Below, in pieces: positions 1-7,337 of a stretch of 9,889 nt of DNA; within the stretch, counting starts at the first letter, position 1; every line of letters starts with the position of its first letter. The notes beneath the pieces are model-generated. The model was given only the letters and a program-made list of their open reading frames with translations. It made no database searches and was not told the DNA's origin. The DNA is from an uncultured Prevotella sp. Lineage in GTDB: Bacteria > Bacteroidota > Bacteroidia > Bacteroidales > Bacteroidaceae. The stretch lies in assembly GCA_900546575.1 (NCBI GenBank), contig URDM01000089.1:1-9889 (forward strand), given 5' to 3'. Both the position numbers and the translations under genes were made by a program.

Positions 1-9
1 AGACATAGC

Positions 10-50
10 AAAGCCCTGGCTTGTGAAAGTCAGGGCTTTGTGATTTTTTT
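10..50 (+). terminator. Rho-independent terminator of an off-window plus-strand gene
   Basis: The arms 10-21 and 28-39 form a 12-bp stem (AAAGCCCTGGCT with AGTCAGGGCTTT, one G-T wobble) closed by a 6-nt loop. A run of seven T residues follows at 44-50. The T-tract lies on the plus-strand side only, so it should end a gene entering from the left, converging on the protease gene that ends at 251. A TAG at 6-8 could be that gene's stop codon, but the frame cannot be known from this window. Confidence 0.85.
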
Positions 51-58
51 AGAATAAG

Positions 59-245
59 AGAGTTTTGACACGCCCTCTGTACGAATTGAAAATAACAAAA
101 CGCCCTGCAAGGGCAAAAGCATTGATAATTAACGCTTTTGCCCTTACAGGGCGCATTGTTTTTGGTGGCTTTTTACCTCAGGGTGGTGCCCTGGGCTATG
201 TGCTTCTGCCCCTTCGGGGCGTGCTGCTTAGAGTTTTGACCCCTC
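59..245. repeat. REP-like palindrome cluster bounded by short direct repeats
   Basis: This non-coding interval holds three inverted repeats built on a GCCCT/AGGGC theme: a long hairpin (94-160), CTCAGGG/CCCTGGG (177-183 with 189-195, one wobble) and GCCCC-TTC-GGGGC (208-220). The 11-mer AGAGTTTTGAC occurs at both edges (59-69 and 230-240). It is followed by CCCTC in both copies, directly on the right and after an extra ACG on the left. The layout resembles Bacteroidetes intergenic REP-type clusters or a miniature insertion with an 11-bp target duplication. No transposase is present. The similarity to other genomic copies is my recollection and has not been checked. Confidence 0.6.
94..160. 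terminator. Long near-perfect hairpin, candidate terminator of the protease gene
   Basis: Arms 101-120 and 134-153 are 20 nt each and complementary at 19 positions, around a 13-nt AT-rich loop (121-133). After two unpaired positions, five more pairs form (94-98 with 156-160). Each arm contains its own smaller GCCCT/AGGGC dyad. On the minus strand the hairpin is followed by TTTTGTTATTTT, and on the plus strand by TTGTTTTT, so it could terminate in either direction. It lies about 100-150 nt beyond the protease stop codon. Its length and nested symmetry are more than a simple terminator needs, so a repeat-element origin is also plausible. Confidence 0.55.
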
Positions 246-250
246 ATATT

Positions 251-3200
251 TTATTTCTTTTCGTCAATCTGCTTCAGCATTTCATCCACAGCAGCCTTCA
301 GCTGTCGGTCGTTGCCGTTGATGAAGTCCTCCGGAGTGTTGTAGACTGTTATGTCCGGGTTGAGCTGTGTGTTCTCGGCGTATGTTCCGTCAAGACTCAT
401 ACATCCCACCTGAGGAATGCCAAATACAATTGATCGGTCAATCATAGTCTCCCACCATACGGCCGTCATAGTTCCTGCAACAGGAGCGCCAATGAGTTTG
501 CCTATGCCGAGAGTCTTGTAGACCAATGGGAATCCATGTCCGTTGCTGTAGTCGTCCTCGCAGATGAGCACGCACGAAGGTTTCACCCACTTGTTGAACG
601 GGTCGCGGCCGATGTATTGTCCACGTGGCATGAACTTCTGATATTCCTTGCCGTTGAGCAGCGTACACAGGTCGTCGTGCAGCCATCCGCCTCCGTTGTG
701 ACGTTCGTCGACGATTACCGCCTCGCGGTTACGGTTCTTGTCGCTCAGCAGTTCACGATAGACTGTACGGAAGCTCTCGCTGTTCATAGCCTTTACGTGT
801 ACATAGGCGAGTCGGCCACCCGACAGACTGTCTACCAGCTGACGGTTGCGCTCAACCCAACGCTTGTAGAGCAGTTCGTTCACCTTGGCCATTGACATTC
901 CCTTTGTAGTAATGTCGAAAGTGCGGCCTCCCTTGGCGCGAACGGTCAGTCGGATTGGTTTGCCAATCTTTCCGTCGAGCAACGGGAAGTAGTCCATACC
1001 GGCTTTGATTTCTGTACCGTCGATTTTCTCGATGATGCAGCCAGCCTTTACGTCGGTCTGCTTGCTGGCAATCTCGCTGCCCTTCACAATCTCCTCAATC
1101 TTCAGTCCGTCGCCTGTGTAGTTGTCGTCGAAGAAAAGTCCGAGGTTTGCTGTCTGCATCGAAGCCCACAGTCCGTTGTATCTTGCGCCTGTATGCGATG
1201 CGTTCAGTTCGCCCAGCATCTCGCTCAGCATCTCCTGGAAATCGCTGTTGTTGTTGATGTAGGGCAGGAAGCGCTCGTAAGTCTTGCGGTAGCCTTCCCA
1301 GTCTACGCCATGCAGGTTCTTGTCGTAGAACTTGTCCTTCACCTGTCGCCAAACGTGGTCGAACATGTAGGCGCGCTCCTTGTAGGGCTGATAGTTGAAC
1401 GGAGCTTCGAAGTCGATATTCTTGACGGCTCTGCTTGATGGCGTGACCTTCTTGATGCCGCCGTCGCCAGCCAGATAGATGTTCTGGTAAGTCTTGTCGA
1501 ACACCATCTCGCCACCTCCGAGGTTCTTCATCAGCAGTTCAGTATGGCCTGTAATAAGGTTGCGGCGCCACAGGTCGGCACCACCCTCAAACGAAGCCTT
1601 ATAGTAGATGTTCTCGCCATCCTTGTCGAGCAAAGCGTCGCCGAGGAACGAGGAGTTGACCGTAAGGCGCACGATGCGGTCGCGGCAGTTTTCAAGGTCG
1701 AACTTCAGAGCCTCAGTCTCCTGTGCTTTCGGCTTCTCAAGATTCTTCTTCTCCTTCTCTTCCTTCTTTTCCTCCTGCTTCTTCTCCTTATTAGTCATGT
1801 TCTCCTTAGCCAGGGCACGCTCCTCCTTGTTCATGCGGAAGCGCTCGTAAGCCTCAAGGTCGAAGAACATCAGGTAAGCGTCCGACTCAGCTCCCCAGCT
1901 GCCGTGGCTGCGGTATCCAGCACGGTCGCTGCTGAACAGCATGGCCTTGCCTCCGAGCACCCACTTGGCGTCGCCCTCATTATATCCGCTTTCGGTGAGG
2001 TTGTGTATTTCGCCGTTGCCCGAAGCATTTACCAGGGCAATGTCCGAATTGTTCCAACCTCCCACGCCGATGTACGAGGAGAGCAGCCACTTGCTGTCGG
2101 GACTCCATGAGTAGTCGATGTCGCCGTCGCTGTACGAATAGACGAACTTGCCGTCCATAACAGTCTTCACGTTCTTACCCTTGGCGTCCATCACGCGCAG
2201 AGTGCCACGGTTTTCCCAGAAAGCGATCTGCTTGCCGTTAGGGCTGAATTTCGGATGGAATGAAGTCTGGTCGGATTGTGTCAGACGTTCCTCTACGAGT
2301 TCGGTAGCGTAAGCAAACTGCTTCTCGTCCTTGTTCTTGATGGTTGTAGCGTAGATTTGCCACAGTCCGTTGCGCTCCGAGTCGTAGATGATGGTGCGTC
2401 CGTCGGGCGCAAAGTCGATGTCGCGCTCCTGTTCAGGAGTGTTTGTAATCTGCTTTGTAGTGCGGTATTCTATCGAAGTGACGTACACGTCGCCATGCAA
2501 TACGAATCCGATTTCCTTGCCATTTGGCGACAGCTTGATATTATAGGCACCTGAGTTCTTAATCTGTCGTATCAGTTCCTTGCCCTCGTTATCTGCCACA
2601 ATCTTTATGGCAGTCTTCTGCGGCTGTGCTCCCTCGCGTACCGTGTAGATTTCGCCGTCGTAGCCATAGCACAGGGTGCCGTCAGCGGCGACCGAGAGGA
2701 AGCGTACAGGGTTCTTCTCGTGGTTGGTGATGCGAGTCTCCTTGCCGTCGAGAGTGCGACGGTAGATGTTGAGCGTACCGTTCTGTTCGCTCAGATAGTA
2801 GAACGACTTGCCGTCGGCAGCCCATACAGGGTCGCGGTCTTCGCCGTCGAATGTGGTAAGTTTCTTGAACTTCTCTCCGCTTTTGAGCCAGATGTCGCGA
2901 GTGATGGGCGAGCGGTGGTGCTTGCGCCATTCGTCCTCATATCCCTTGCGGTCCATATAGAGCACGTCGCCCGAGGCGTTGATGTCGAGCGCGTCCATTG
3001 TTACCTCAGAGTACAGCTTGGGGCGTCCTCCGTCCATTCCTACTGAGTAGATCTGCGGGAATGATCCTGCAAAGATTATAGACTTTGTAGTAGGCATCAT
3101 CGAGGTCTTGAACAGGATGGTTGAGTTGTCCTTCCAGCGCAGCGGATATTCGTTGCCGCTGTGGGTTGTCACACGACGTGGAATGCCTCCGTCGGCGCTC

Positions 3201-3478
3201 ATCACCCACACGTCAATGCTACCTTCGCGGCTCGACGCGAAAGCGATGTTCTTGCCGTCGGGACTCCATACAGGATACGAGTCGAATGCAGCGTTTGACG
3301 TGATTTGTTTGGCTGTGCCTCCGTTTGACGACACGGTGAAGATGTCGCCACGGTAAGAGAAGGCGATAGTCTTGCCGTCGGGCGAGATTGCCGGGTGACG
3401 CATCCATAGCGGATTGTCTTGCGCTTGTGCGGCAAAGCCGTAGGCGGTCAGGAGTGTGGTTAGTACAAGCTTGTTCAT
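251..3478 (-). CDS. Exported tricorn-type protease, S41 family
   Basis: This is a predicted serine protease that degrades peptides or unfolded proteins. Residues 1-20 look like a signal peptide (hydrophobic core, then AQAQ), implying a periplasmic or secreted enzyme, unlike cytosolic archaeal tricorn. Beta-propeller repeats carry SPDG-like motifs at about 32, 72, 317, 357, 412 and 459. A Lys/Glu-rich linker spans about 549-590. The C-terminal half has the tricorn core, a PDZ-like segment (about 780-860) and the S41 core. By motif alignment from memory, Ser761-His762 (NASHTGA), Ser978 (DYSNGHG) and Glu1035 (AENTQLNPD) match the tricorn Ser-His-Ser-Glu catalytic set. Asn979 replaces the Asp that normally follows the nucleophile. 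The length of 1075 residues is normal for the family. The gene is last in the minus-strand run, 105 nt after the small gene, and its stop is TAA. Confidence 0.9.
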   Translation of the reverse strand: MNKLVLTTLLTAYGFAAQAQDNPLWMRHPAISPDGKTIAFSYRGDIFTVSSNGGTAKQITSNAAFDSYPVWSPDGKNIAFASSREGSIDVWVMSADGGIPRRVTTHSGNEYPLRWKDNSTILFKTSMMPTTKSIIFAGSFPQIYSVGMDGGRPKLYSEVTMDALDINASGDVLYMDRKGYEDEWRKHHRSPITRDIWLKSGEKFKKLTTFDGEDRDPVWAADGKSFYYLSEQNGTLNIYRRTLDGKETRITNHEKNPVRFLSVAADGTLCYGYDGEIYTVREGAQPQKTAIKIVADNEGKELIRQIKNSGAYNIKLSPNGKEIGFVLHGDVYVTSIEYRTTKQITNTPEQERDIDFAPDGRTIIYDSERNGLWQIYATTIKNKDEKQFAYATELVEERLTQSDQTSFHPKFSPNGKQIAFWENRGTLRVMDAKGKNVKTVMDGKFVYSYSDGDIDYSWSPDSKWLLSSYIGVGGWNNSDIALVNASGNGEIHNLTESGYNEGDAKWVLGGKAMLFSSDRAGYRSHGSWGAESDAYLMFFDLEAYERFRMNKEERALAKENMTNKEKKQEEKKEEKEKKNLEKPKAQETEALKFDLENCRDRIVRLTVNSSFLGDALLDKDGENIYYKASFEGGADLWRRNLITGHTELLMKNLGGGEMVFDKTYQNIYLAGDGGIKKVTPSSRAVKNIDFEAPFNYQPYKERAYMFDHVWRQVKDKFYDKNLHGVDWEGYRKTYERFLPYINNNSDFQEMLSEMLGELNASHTGARYNGLWASMQTANLGLFFDDNYTGDGLKIEEIVKGSEIASKQTDVKAGCIIEKIDGTEIKAGMDYFPLLDGKIGKPIRLTVRAKGGRTFDITTKGMSMAKVNELLYKRWVERNRQLVDSLSGGRLAYVHVKAMNSESFRTVYRELLSDKNRNREAVIVDERHNGGGWLHDDLCTLLNGKEYQKFMPRGQYIGRDPFNKWVKPSCVLICEDDYSNGHGFPLVYKTLGIGKLIGAPVAGTMTAVWWETMIDRSIVFGIPQVGCMSLDGTYAENTQLNPDITVYNTPEDFINGNDRQLKAAVDEMLKQIDEKK

Positions 3479-3508
3479 AGCTGTTGTTTTATAAGTTAAT
3501 TTGATTTG

Positions 3509-3560
3509 AGTAACATCAGATTGCTTTATCTGAAAGTAACATCAGATTGTTCCGTCTGTT
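3509..3560. repeat. 26-bp tandem repeat before the protease gene
   Basis: Two adjacent 26-bp units (3509-3534 and 3535-3560) share an identical 15-bp core, AGTAACATCAGATTG, and about 20 of 26 positions overall. Each unit contains a small dyad: CAGAT/ATCTG at 3517-3521 with 3528-3532, and CAGAT/GTCTG at 3543-3547 with 3554-3558. The repeat lies 31 bp upstream of the protease start codon, within the 105-nt gap after the small gene. On the protease mRNA strand the first dyad is a perfect 5-bp stem, while the second has a C-A mismatch, so a DNA-level operator seems somewhat likelier than an RNA switch. No clear TAnnTTTG promoter box is visible in this gap. Confidence 0.6.
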
Positions 3561-3583
3561 TATTCTATTTGCTCTGAGGGTGT

Positions 3584-3829
3584 TTATCTGCCCATTCCGC
3601 AACCGGATGGCTGGTCAGCCTTGTCGGTTCTTACGGTACCGGCATTCTGTGCGCTGAACTCTCTGTTTATCTCTGCCAGTTCCTTGCGTCCGAAGATGTA
3701 GTCGTCGTACAGGTCGTCCATATCGATGCCTTCACATTCGGCGTCGCCGAAGCCGCCAAGTGCTACTTTTACTATTTCCATACGCTCGTCGACTGTTGTG
3801 TCCTTAATCAGTAAACTTTTGCTTGCCAT
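3584..3829 (-). CDS. Small conserved-looking protein of unknown function with two cysteines
   Basis: This 81-residue protein has no signal peptide and no membrane segment, so it is probably cytoplasmic. It opens with a Lys/Ile/Thr-rich segment (SLLIKDTT, 5-12), followed by an amphipathic stretch, a Gly-Gly at 25-26, an acidic middle (about 29-43) and a helix-like KELAEINREF (49-58). It ends in a flexible tail with SGCGMGR. The two cysteines are Cys32 (DAECEG) and Cys77. I recall similar short proteins in gut Bacteroidetes and Firmicutes with cysteines in comparable places and unreliable database names, but I cannot assign a function. The start follows an A-rich stretch without Shine-Dalgarno. 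It sits 70 nt after hrpB and 105 nt before the protease gene. Its codon use and composition look real, and no competing long ORF overlaps it. A peptide precursor role is possible but unsupported. Confidence 0.75.
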   Translation of the reverse strand: MASKSLLIKDTTVDERMEIVKVALGGFGDAECEGIDMDDLYDDYIFGRKELAEINREFSAQNAGTVRTDKADQPSGCGMGR

Positions 3830-3899
3830 TATTCTTATTTTTTATGTTAAGTGTTAAATGATAAATGTTAAATTGTTAGGATGCGAAAATATTCAAAAT
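3830..3899 (-). other. AT-rich spacer between hrpB and the small gene
   Basis: This 70-nt gap contains four close copies of TGTTAA/TGTTAG (3845-3850, 3852-3857, 3866-3871, 3874-3879). A sequence TATTTTCG on the minus strand (complement of 3884-3891) differs from the Bacteroidetes -7 box TAnnTTTG by one base. No -33 element sits at the right distance, so a separate promoter for the small gene is only weakly supported. I see no terminator hairpin, so read-through from hrpB is plausible. Confidence 0.3.
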
Positions 3900-6428
3900 T
3901 CAAAACTTCTTCACGCCCCTTACGGCTTCTGCCTCCAACGGGTTTTCTGGCCAGTAGTGTTTGGGGTATCTGCGTCGCAGTTCCTTGCGCACTTCAAAGT
4001 ATGTCGTTTGCCAGAAGCTTTCGAGGTCTTGCGTCAGCTGTACAGGTTTGAATCCGGGCGACAGCAGTTCCATAAGCAGCGGTTGCTTTCCGTCGTCTAC
4101 GCATGGCGTGCGTTCCATTCCGAAGCATTCCTGTAGACGTACGCTAAGCACGGGGGCTTCGGCTCCCTGTCGGTAGTCTATGCGAATGTGCGATCCTGTC
4201 GGCACGGCTATGTGAGTAGGCGCGATGCGGTCTATTTCCAGTTGCGTCTCGTATGGAATCGTGTTCCATAGGATTTCGGCGAGGTTCAGTTTCTTCAGTT
4301 CGGCAGTAGTCGACTTTATGTGTCCTCCCTCGTCAATATACAGCGGCAGCCAATCCTTGGCATTGGCTATCATGTGGCAGGTTGAGATGTCGGGAATGTG
4401 CAGTTCGGGGTGCCATGCTGCCACTTGCGCCACACGGTTTTGCAGACGCGTCACGTCAGTCTCGCTCCATGCAAACATGCTCAGTCCGTCTTTTTTCGCA
4501 GCCTCACATATTATATTAATGACTTCTTCGTTGTCGGCATTATGTATTGGCTTGGAACTTACGGTCAGTTTGCCTATTCTTCTTTCCGTCTGCATCAGTA
4601 CACACCCTTGTTTGCTGTCCCACGCCACGTTGTCTCGTTGCCTGATTATTGAGTCGTCAAGGTCGTCGGGATTGAGCGGAGCCGCCAGGAACACGCGTCC
4701 GGCAGAGGTCGAGGCATTGTTGAGCGAGGCTATTGCCAGCCACTCGTGTGCCGATTGCGAGTCGTTCTGTTCAAGCGTCACGTTAGCGCCGCTTGCCAGT
4801 CTGTAGCCGCCAATGTTGTTAGTGCTCATGGCTATTCGCTCGGGGTAGGCATAAGCCACCAGCATTCCAACGTCAGTAGGTGCTACGTCGTTGTTGTTTT
4901 CTGCTACATGAGCCATTCGTCTGTATTCGGCAGCAATCTGAGCTATGCGCTGCCATCTGCCTGTCTGCTTGTTTCTGTGAGCCTGGCGTAGAGCGGTAAT
5001 TCTCAATGCCAAGTCAGTCCCAGCTGTTTCGCCCATAGGGTCTTTCTCCTCAAGTATGGCAGCTATATCGCACGCCACGCCCTTGAGCAGTTGGTCGGCA
5101 GCTTGCAGAATCATTCTTGCAATACGTGGATGGCAGGGTAGGGCAGCCATGCGTTTGCCGAGCGTAGTTATGCAGCCCTTTTCGTCTATGGCTCCAAGTG
5201 TGAGTAGCAGGTTGTGTGCCTTGACGATGTTGCCCTGGGGTGGCATCGTGAGCCATGGCAGAGCCTTTATGTCGTTATCGCCAAATGCTGCAATGTCCAG
5301 TAGCATAGGTGCAAGGTCGGCTTCCTCTATCTCGGGCTTTCGCTGTTCTGCCATAAAGTGTTCTGAAGCTTTAGTCCATAGTCTGTAGCACACGCCCTCG
5401 GCAACACGTCCGGCACGTCCGCTGCGCTGTGTAGCCATGTCCATGCTGATGCGTACCGTTTCAAGATGGCTCAGTCCCGTGCGTGCGTCGAACACCATCT
5501 GTCGGCACAGTCCGGAGTCAACCACCACTCTCACACCTTCTATCGTAATTGATGTTTCTGCAATTGGCGTAGCCAGCACAACTTTGCGCTCGCCCTCCCT
5601 TGACGGAGCTATTGCCAAGCGTTGCTGTTCGGGTGGCAGATTGCCATATAGCGGCAGCACCCTTGTGGGGTGTAGCGAAGTGCCGAGCAGTTGCTGGCAG
5701 CGTTCTATCTCGCCCTGCCCTGGTAGGAATACCAGTATGTCGCCCTTGTGTCTGTTGTGCGCCTCTACCGTTGCAGCCGCAGCTCTTTGCGGCATTTCCC
5801 ATCGGTCGGCATCGGTCTCGGCATTAGTTATGTCAACATCAAACATACGGCCCTCACTCTCAATGAGCGGAGCCTTCAGTTCGTTGCATATAGACGAAGC
5901 GTCGATAGTTGCCGACATTATTACTATCTTTATGTCGGGTCTGATTATCTCCTGCGCTTGGCGTGTCAGGGCCAGCGCCAGGTCGGAGTTAATGCTGCGT
6001 TCGTGAAACTCGTCGAATATTACTACGTCCACACCCTCAAGCGTAGCGTCGTCCACCAGCATTCGTGTCAGAATGCCTTCGGTCAGCACCTCAATCCTTG
6101 TCTGGCTCGACACCTTGCTCTCGAATCTTACCCTATAGCCCACGGTTTGTCCAACGGGTTCGCCTATCATCTGAGCCATTCGTTCGGCTATCTGTCTGGC
6201 GGCGAGTCGGCGTGGTTCGAGCATCAGCACCTTGCCTGCTCTGTCAGGTCCTTCTGCACCATTGTTCAGTCCTGCCATTATGGTAAGCGGCAGCAACGTC
6301 GACTTGCCTGCACCTGGAGGCGCAGTCACCACTACAGAGCTGTGCTTCTCCAACGCCTTGTTTACGTCAGCAGCAATCTGCGCAGCGGGCAGCGAGAGGT
6401 TATGGCTTATTATTTCATTAAAATCCAT
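3900..6428 (-). CDS. hrpB: ATP-dependent helicase HrpB (DEAH family)
   Basis: This is an 842-residue DEAH/RHA-type NTP-dependent nucleic acid helicase, presumed to act on RNA in the cytoplasm. Its physiological role is poorly defined in most bacteria. Visible helicase motifs are Walker A APPGAGKST (36-44), motif II DEFH (139-142, the HrpB variant of DEAH), motif III SAT (172-174) and motif VI QRSGRAGR (334-341). A winged-helix/HA2-like region follows. The C-terminal HrpB-specific domain ends with the characteristic KHYWPENPL (823-831), which separates HrpB from HrpA. The length matches the usual 800-850 residues and nothing is truncated. The gene begins 15 nt after the phosphorylase stop codon, so co-transcription and perhaps translational coupling are likely. 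The first Met is well placed before the helicase domain. The stop is TGA. Confidence 0.96.
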   Translation of the reverse strand: MDFNEIISHNLSLPAAQIAADVNKALEKHSSVVVTAPPGAGKSTLLPLTIMAGLNNGAEGPDRAGKVLMLEPRRLAARQIAERMAQMIGEPVGQTVGYRVRFESKVSSQTRIEVLTEGILTRMLVDDATLEGVDVVIFDEFHERSINSDLALALTRQAQEIIRPDIKIVIMSATIDASSICNELKAPLIESEGRMFDVDITNAETDADRWEMPQRAAAATVEAHNRHKGDILVFLPGQGEIERCQQLLGTSLHPTRVLPLYGNLPPEQQRLAIAPSREGERKVVLATPIAETSITIEGVRVVVDSGLCRQMVFDARTGLSHLETVRISMDMATQRSGRAGRVAEGVCYRLWTKASEHFMAEQRKPEIEEADLAPMLLDIAAFGDNDIKALPWLTMPPQGNIVKAHNLLLTLGAIDEKGCITTLGKRMAALPCHPRIARMILQAADQLLKGVACDIAAILEEKDPMGETAGTDLALRITALRQAHRNKQTGRWQRIAQIAAEYRRMAHVAENNNDVAPTDVGMLVAYAYPERIAMSTNNIGGYRLASGANVTLEQNDSQSAHEWLAIASLNNASTSAGRVFLAAPLNPDDLDDSIIRQRDNVAWDSKQGCVLMQTERRIGKLTVSSKPIHNADNEEVINIICEAAKKDGLSMFAWSETDVTRLQNRVAQVAAWHPELHIPDISTCHMIANAKDWLPLYIDEGGHIKSTTAELKKLNLAEILWNTIPYETQLEIDRIAPTHIAVPTGSHIRIDYRQGAEAPVLSVRLQECFGMERTPCVDDGKQPLLMELLSPGFKPVQLTQDLESFWQTTYFEVRKELRRRYPKHYWPENPLEAEAVRGVKKF

Positions 6429-6443
6429 CTATTATGGGTTGTA

Positions 6444-7322
6444 TTACAATCTTTCGAGCACCAGTTTTATCAGGTCGTCGATATGATTCTTGTATGCTGT
6501 GTCGGCACGTCCAGCCCTTCGGTTGGCAATCACCATGCAAACGGTTGTGGCGTGATGTCCCATCAGTCGTGCAAGCCCTGCAAGCGCCGAACTTTCCATT
6601 TCGAAATTGGTTATGTGCAATCCGTTGTATTCGAAGCTTTCTATCTTCTCGTTCTGATTAGGGTCGGCAAGCGGAATGCGCAGTTGGCGTCCCTGCGGGC
6701 CGAAGAATCCGCCGCACGCCACCGTGATGCCCCTCACCATTCCTTCTGCTATGCGCTCCACGAGAGTCTCGTCCGCCTTGATTACATAAGGATATGGCTG
6801 GCACATATTGCCCGTCCATCCGAGATGGTTGATGAGTGCGCGTTCCATCTGTAGGTCGCACACGGCATTACGTCCGGCGTAGAAGTTGAGCAATCCGTCG
6901 AATCCCACCGAATATTCTGAGCATACGAATGTGCCTTCTGGAGTGTTGAGTTGCAGTCCGCCGCAAGTGCCTATTCTAACTATATCAAGGTTACGTGTCT
7001 GATTCTTCTCCATGCGTGTGTTGAAGTCGATGTTGGCAAGAGCATCAAGCTCGTTCATCACTATGTCGATGTTGTCGCACCCTATGCCGGTAGACACCAC
7101 CGTGATGCGCTTGCCCTCATACTGTCCTGTCACGGTGCGGAATTCGCGGCTCTCTACCTCACACTCTATGTCGCTCAGATGCGATGCCACAAGAGCCACA
7201 CGTCCAGGGTCGCCTACCAATATCACCTTGTCTGCCAGATGTTCCGGTTTCAGGTGCAAATGGAATACGCTGCCGTCGCCGTTGATTATCAGCTCCGAAG
7301 CAGCAAAATACTTCTTCTCCAT
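6444..7322 (-). CDS. udp: Uridine phosphorylase-type nucleoside phosphorylase
   Basis: This 292-residue cytoplasmic enzyme of the PNP/UDP phosphorylase family is predicted to split uridine with phosphate into uracil and ribose-1-phosphate, in pyrimidine salvage and ribose use. Motifs that align with E. coli Udp are VFHL (19-22), the phosphate loop GDPGR (37-41), REF (59-61), STGIG (77-81), RIGTCG (116-121), and FEMES (240-244) with the ribose-binding Met-Glu. PQGRQ (209-213) keeps the Gln-x-Arg that reads uracil in Udp, which favours uridine over purine nucleosides. It is longer than E. coli Udp (253 residues), partly through an insert near 100-112. It matches my memory of Bacteroides uridine phosphorylases. 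It sits between genes on both sides with 15-nt gaps, consistent with one mRNA. Substrate range is inference from motifs. Confidence 0.9.
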   Translation of the reverse strand: MEKKYFAASELIINGDGSVFHLHLKPEHLADKVILVGDPGRVALVASHLSDIECEVESREFRTVTGQYEGKRITVVSTGIGCDNIDIVMNELDALANIDFNTRMEKNQTRNLDIVRIGTCGGLQLNTPEGTFVCSEYSVGFDGLLNFYAGRNAVCDLQMERALINHLGWTGNMCQPYPYVIKADETLVERIAEGMVRGITVACGGFFGPQGRQLRIPLADPNQNEKIESFEYNGLHITNFEMESSALAGLARLMGHHATTVCMVIANRRAGRADTAYKNHIDDLIKLVLERL

Positions 7323-7337
7323 AATTGATTTTTGAAA

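Noticed and set aside
59..245. Considered as a CRISPR array or riboswitch
   Set aside because: The repeats are neither regularly spaced nor identical with unique spacers, and the region lies at converging gene ends rather than in a leader.
65..433. Plus-strand open frame of 122 codons covering the left intergenic region
   Set aside because: It runs through the palindrome cluster and then antisense into the protease gene. It has no promoter or recognisable protein pattern.
1544..2110. Plus-strand open frame with a long Leu-rich stretch resembling a membrane segment
   Set aside because: The Leu run is the antisense reading of the Lys/Glu-rich linker of the protease, so it is not evidence for a membrane protein.
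3845..3879. Four TGTTAA-like copies, considered as an iteron or operator array
   Set aside because: The copies are only six bases long, irregularly spaced and in AT-rich sequence, so chance is a sufficient explanation.
5748..6854. Long plus-strand open frame of 368 codons
   Set aside because: It lies wholly antisense to hrpB and the phosphorylase gene, both of which have clear family motifs. Its predicted protein shows no domain pattern and has an odd composition, as expected for a shadow frame.
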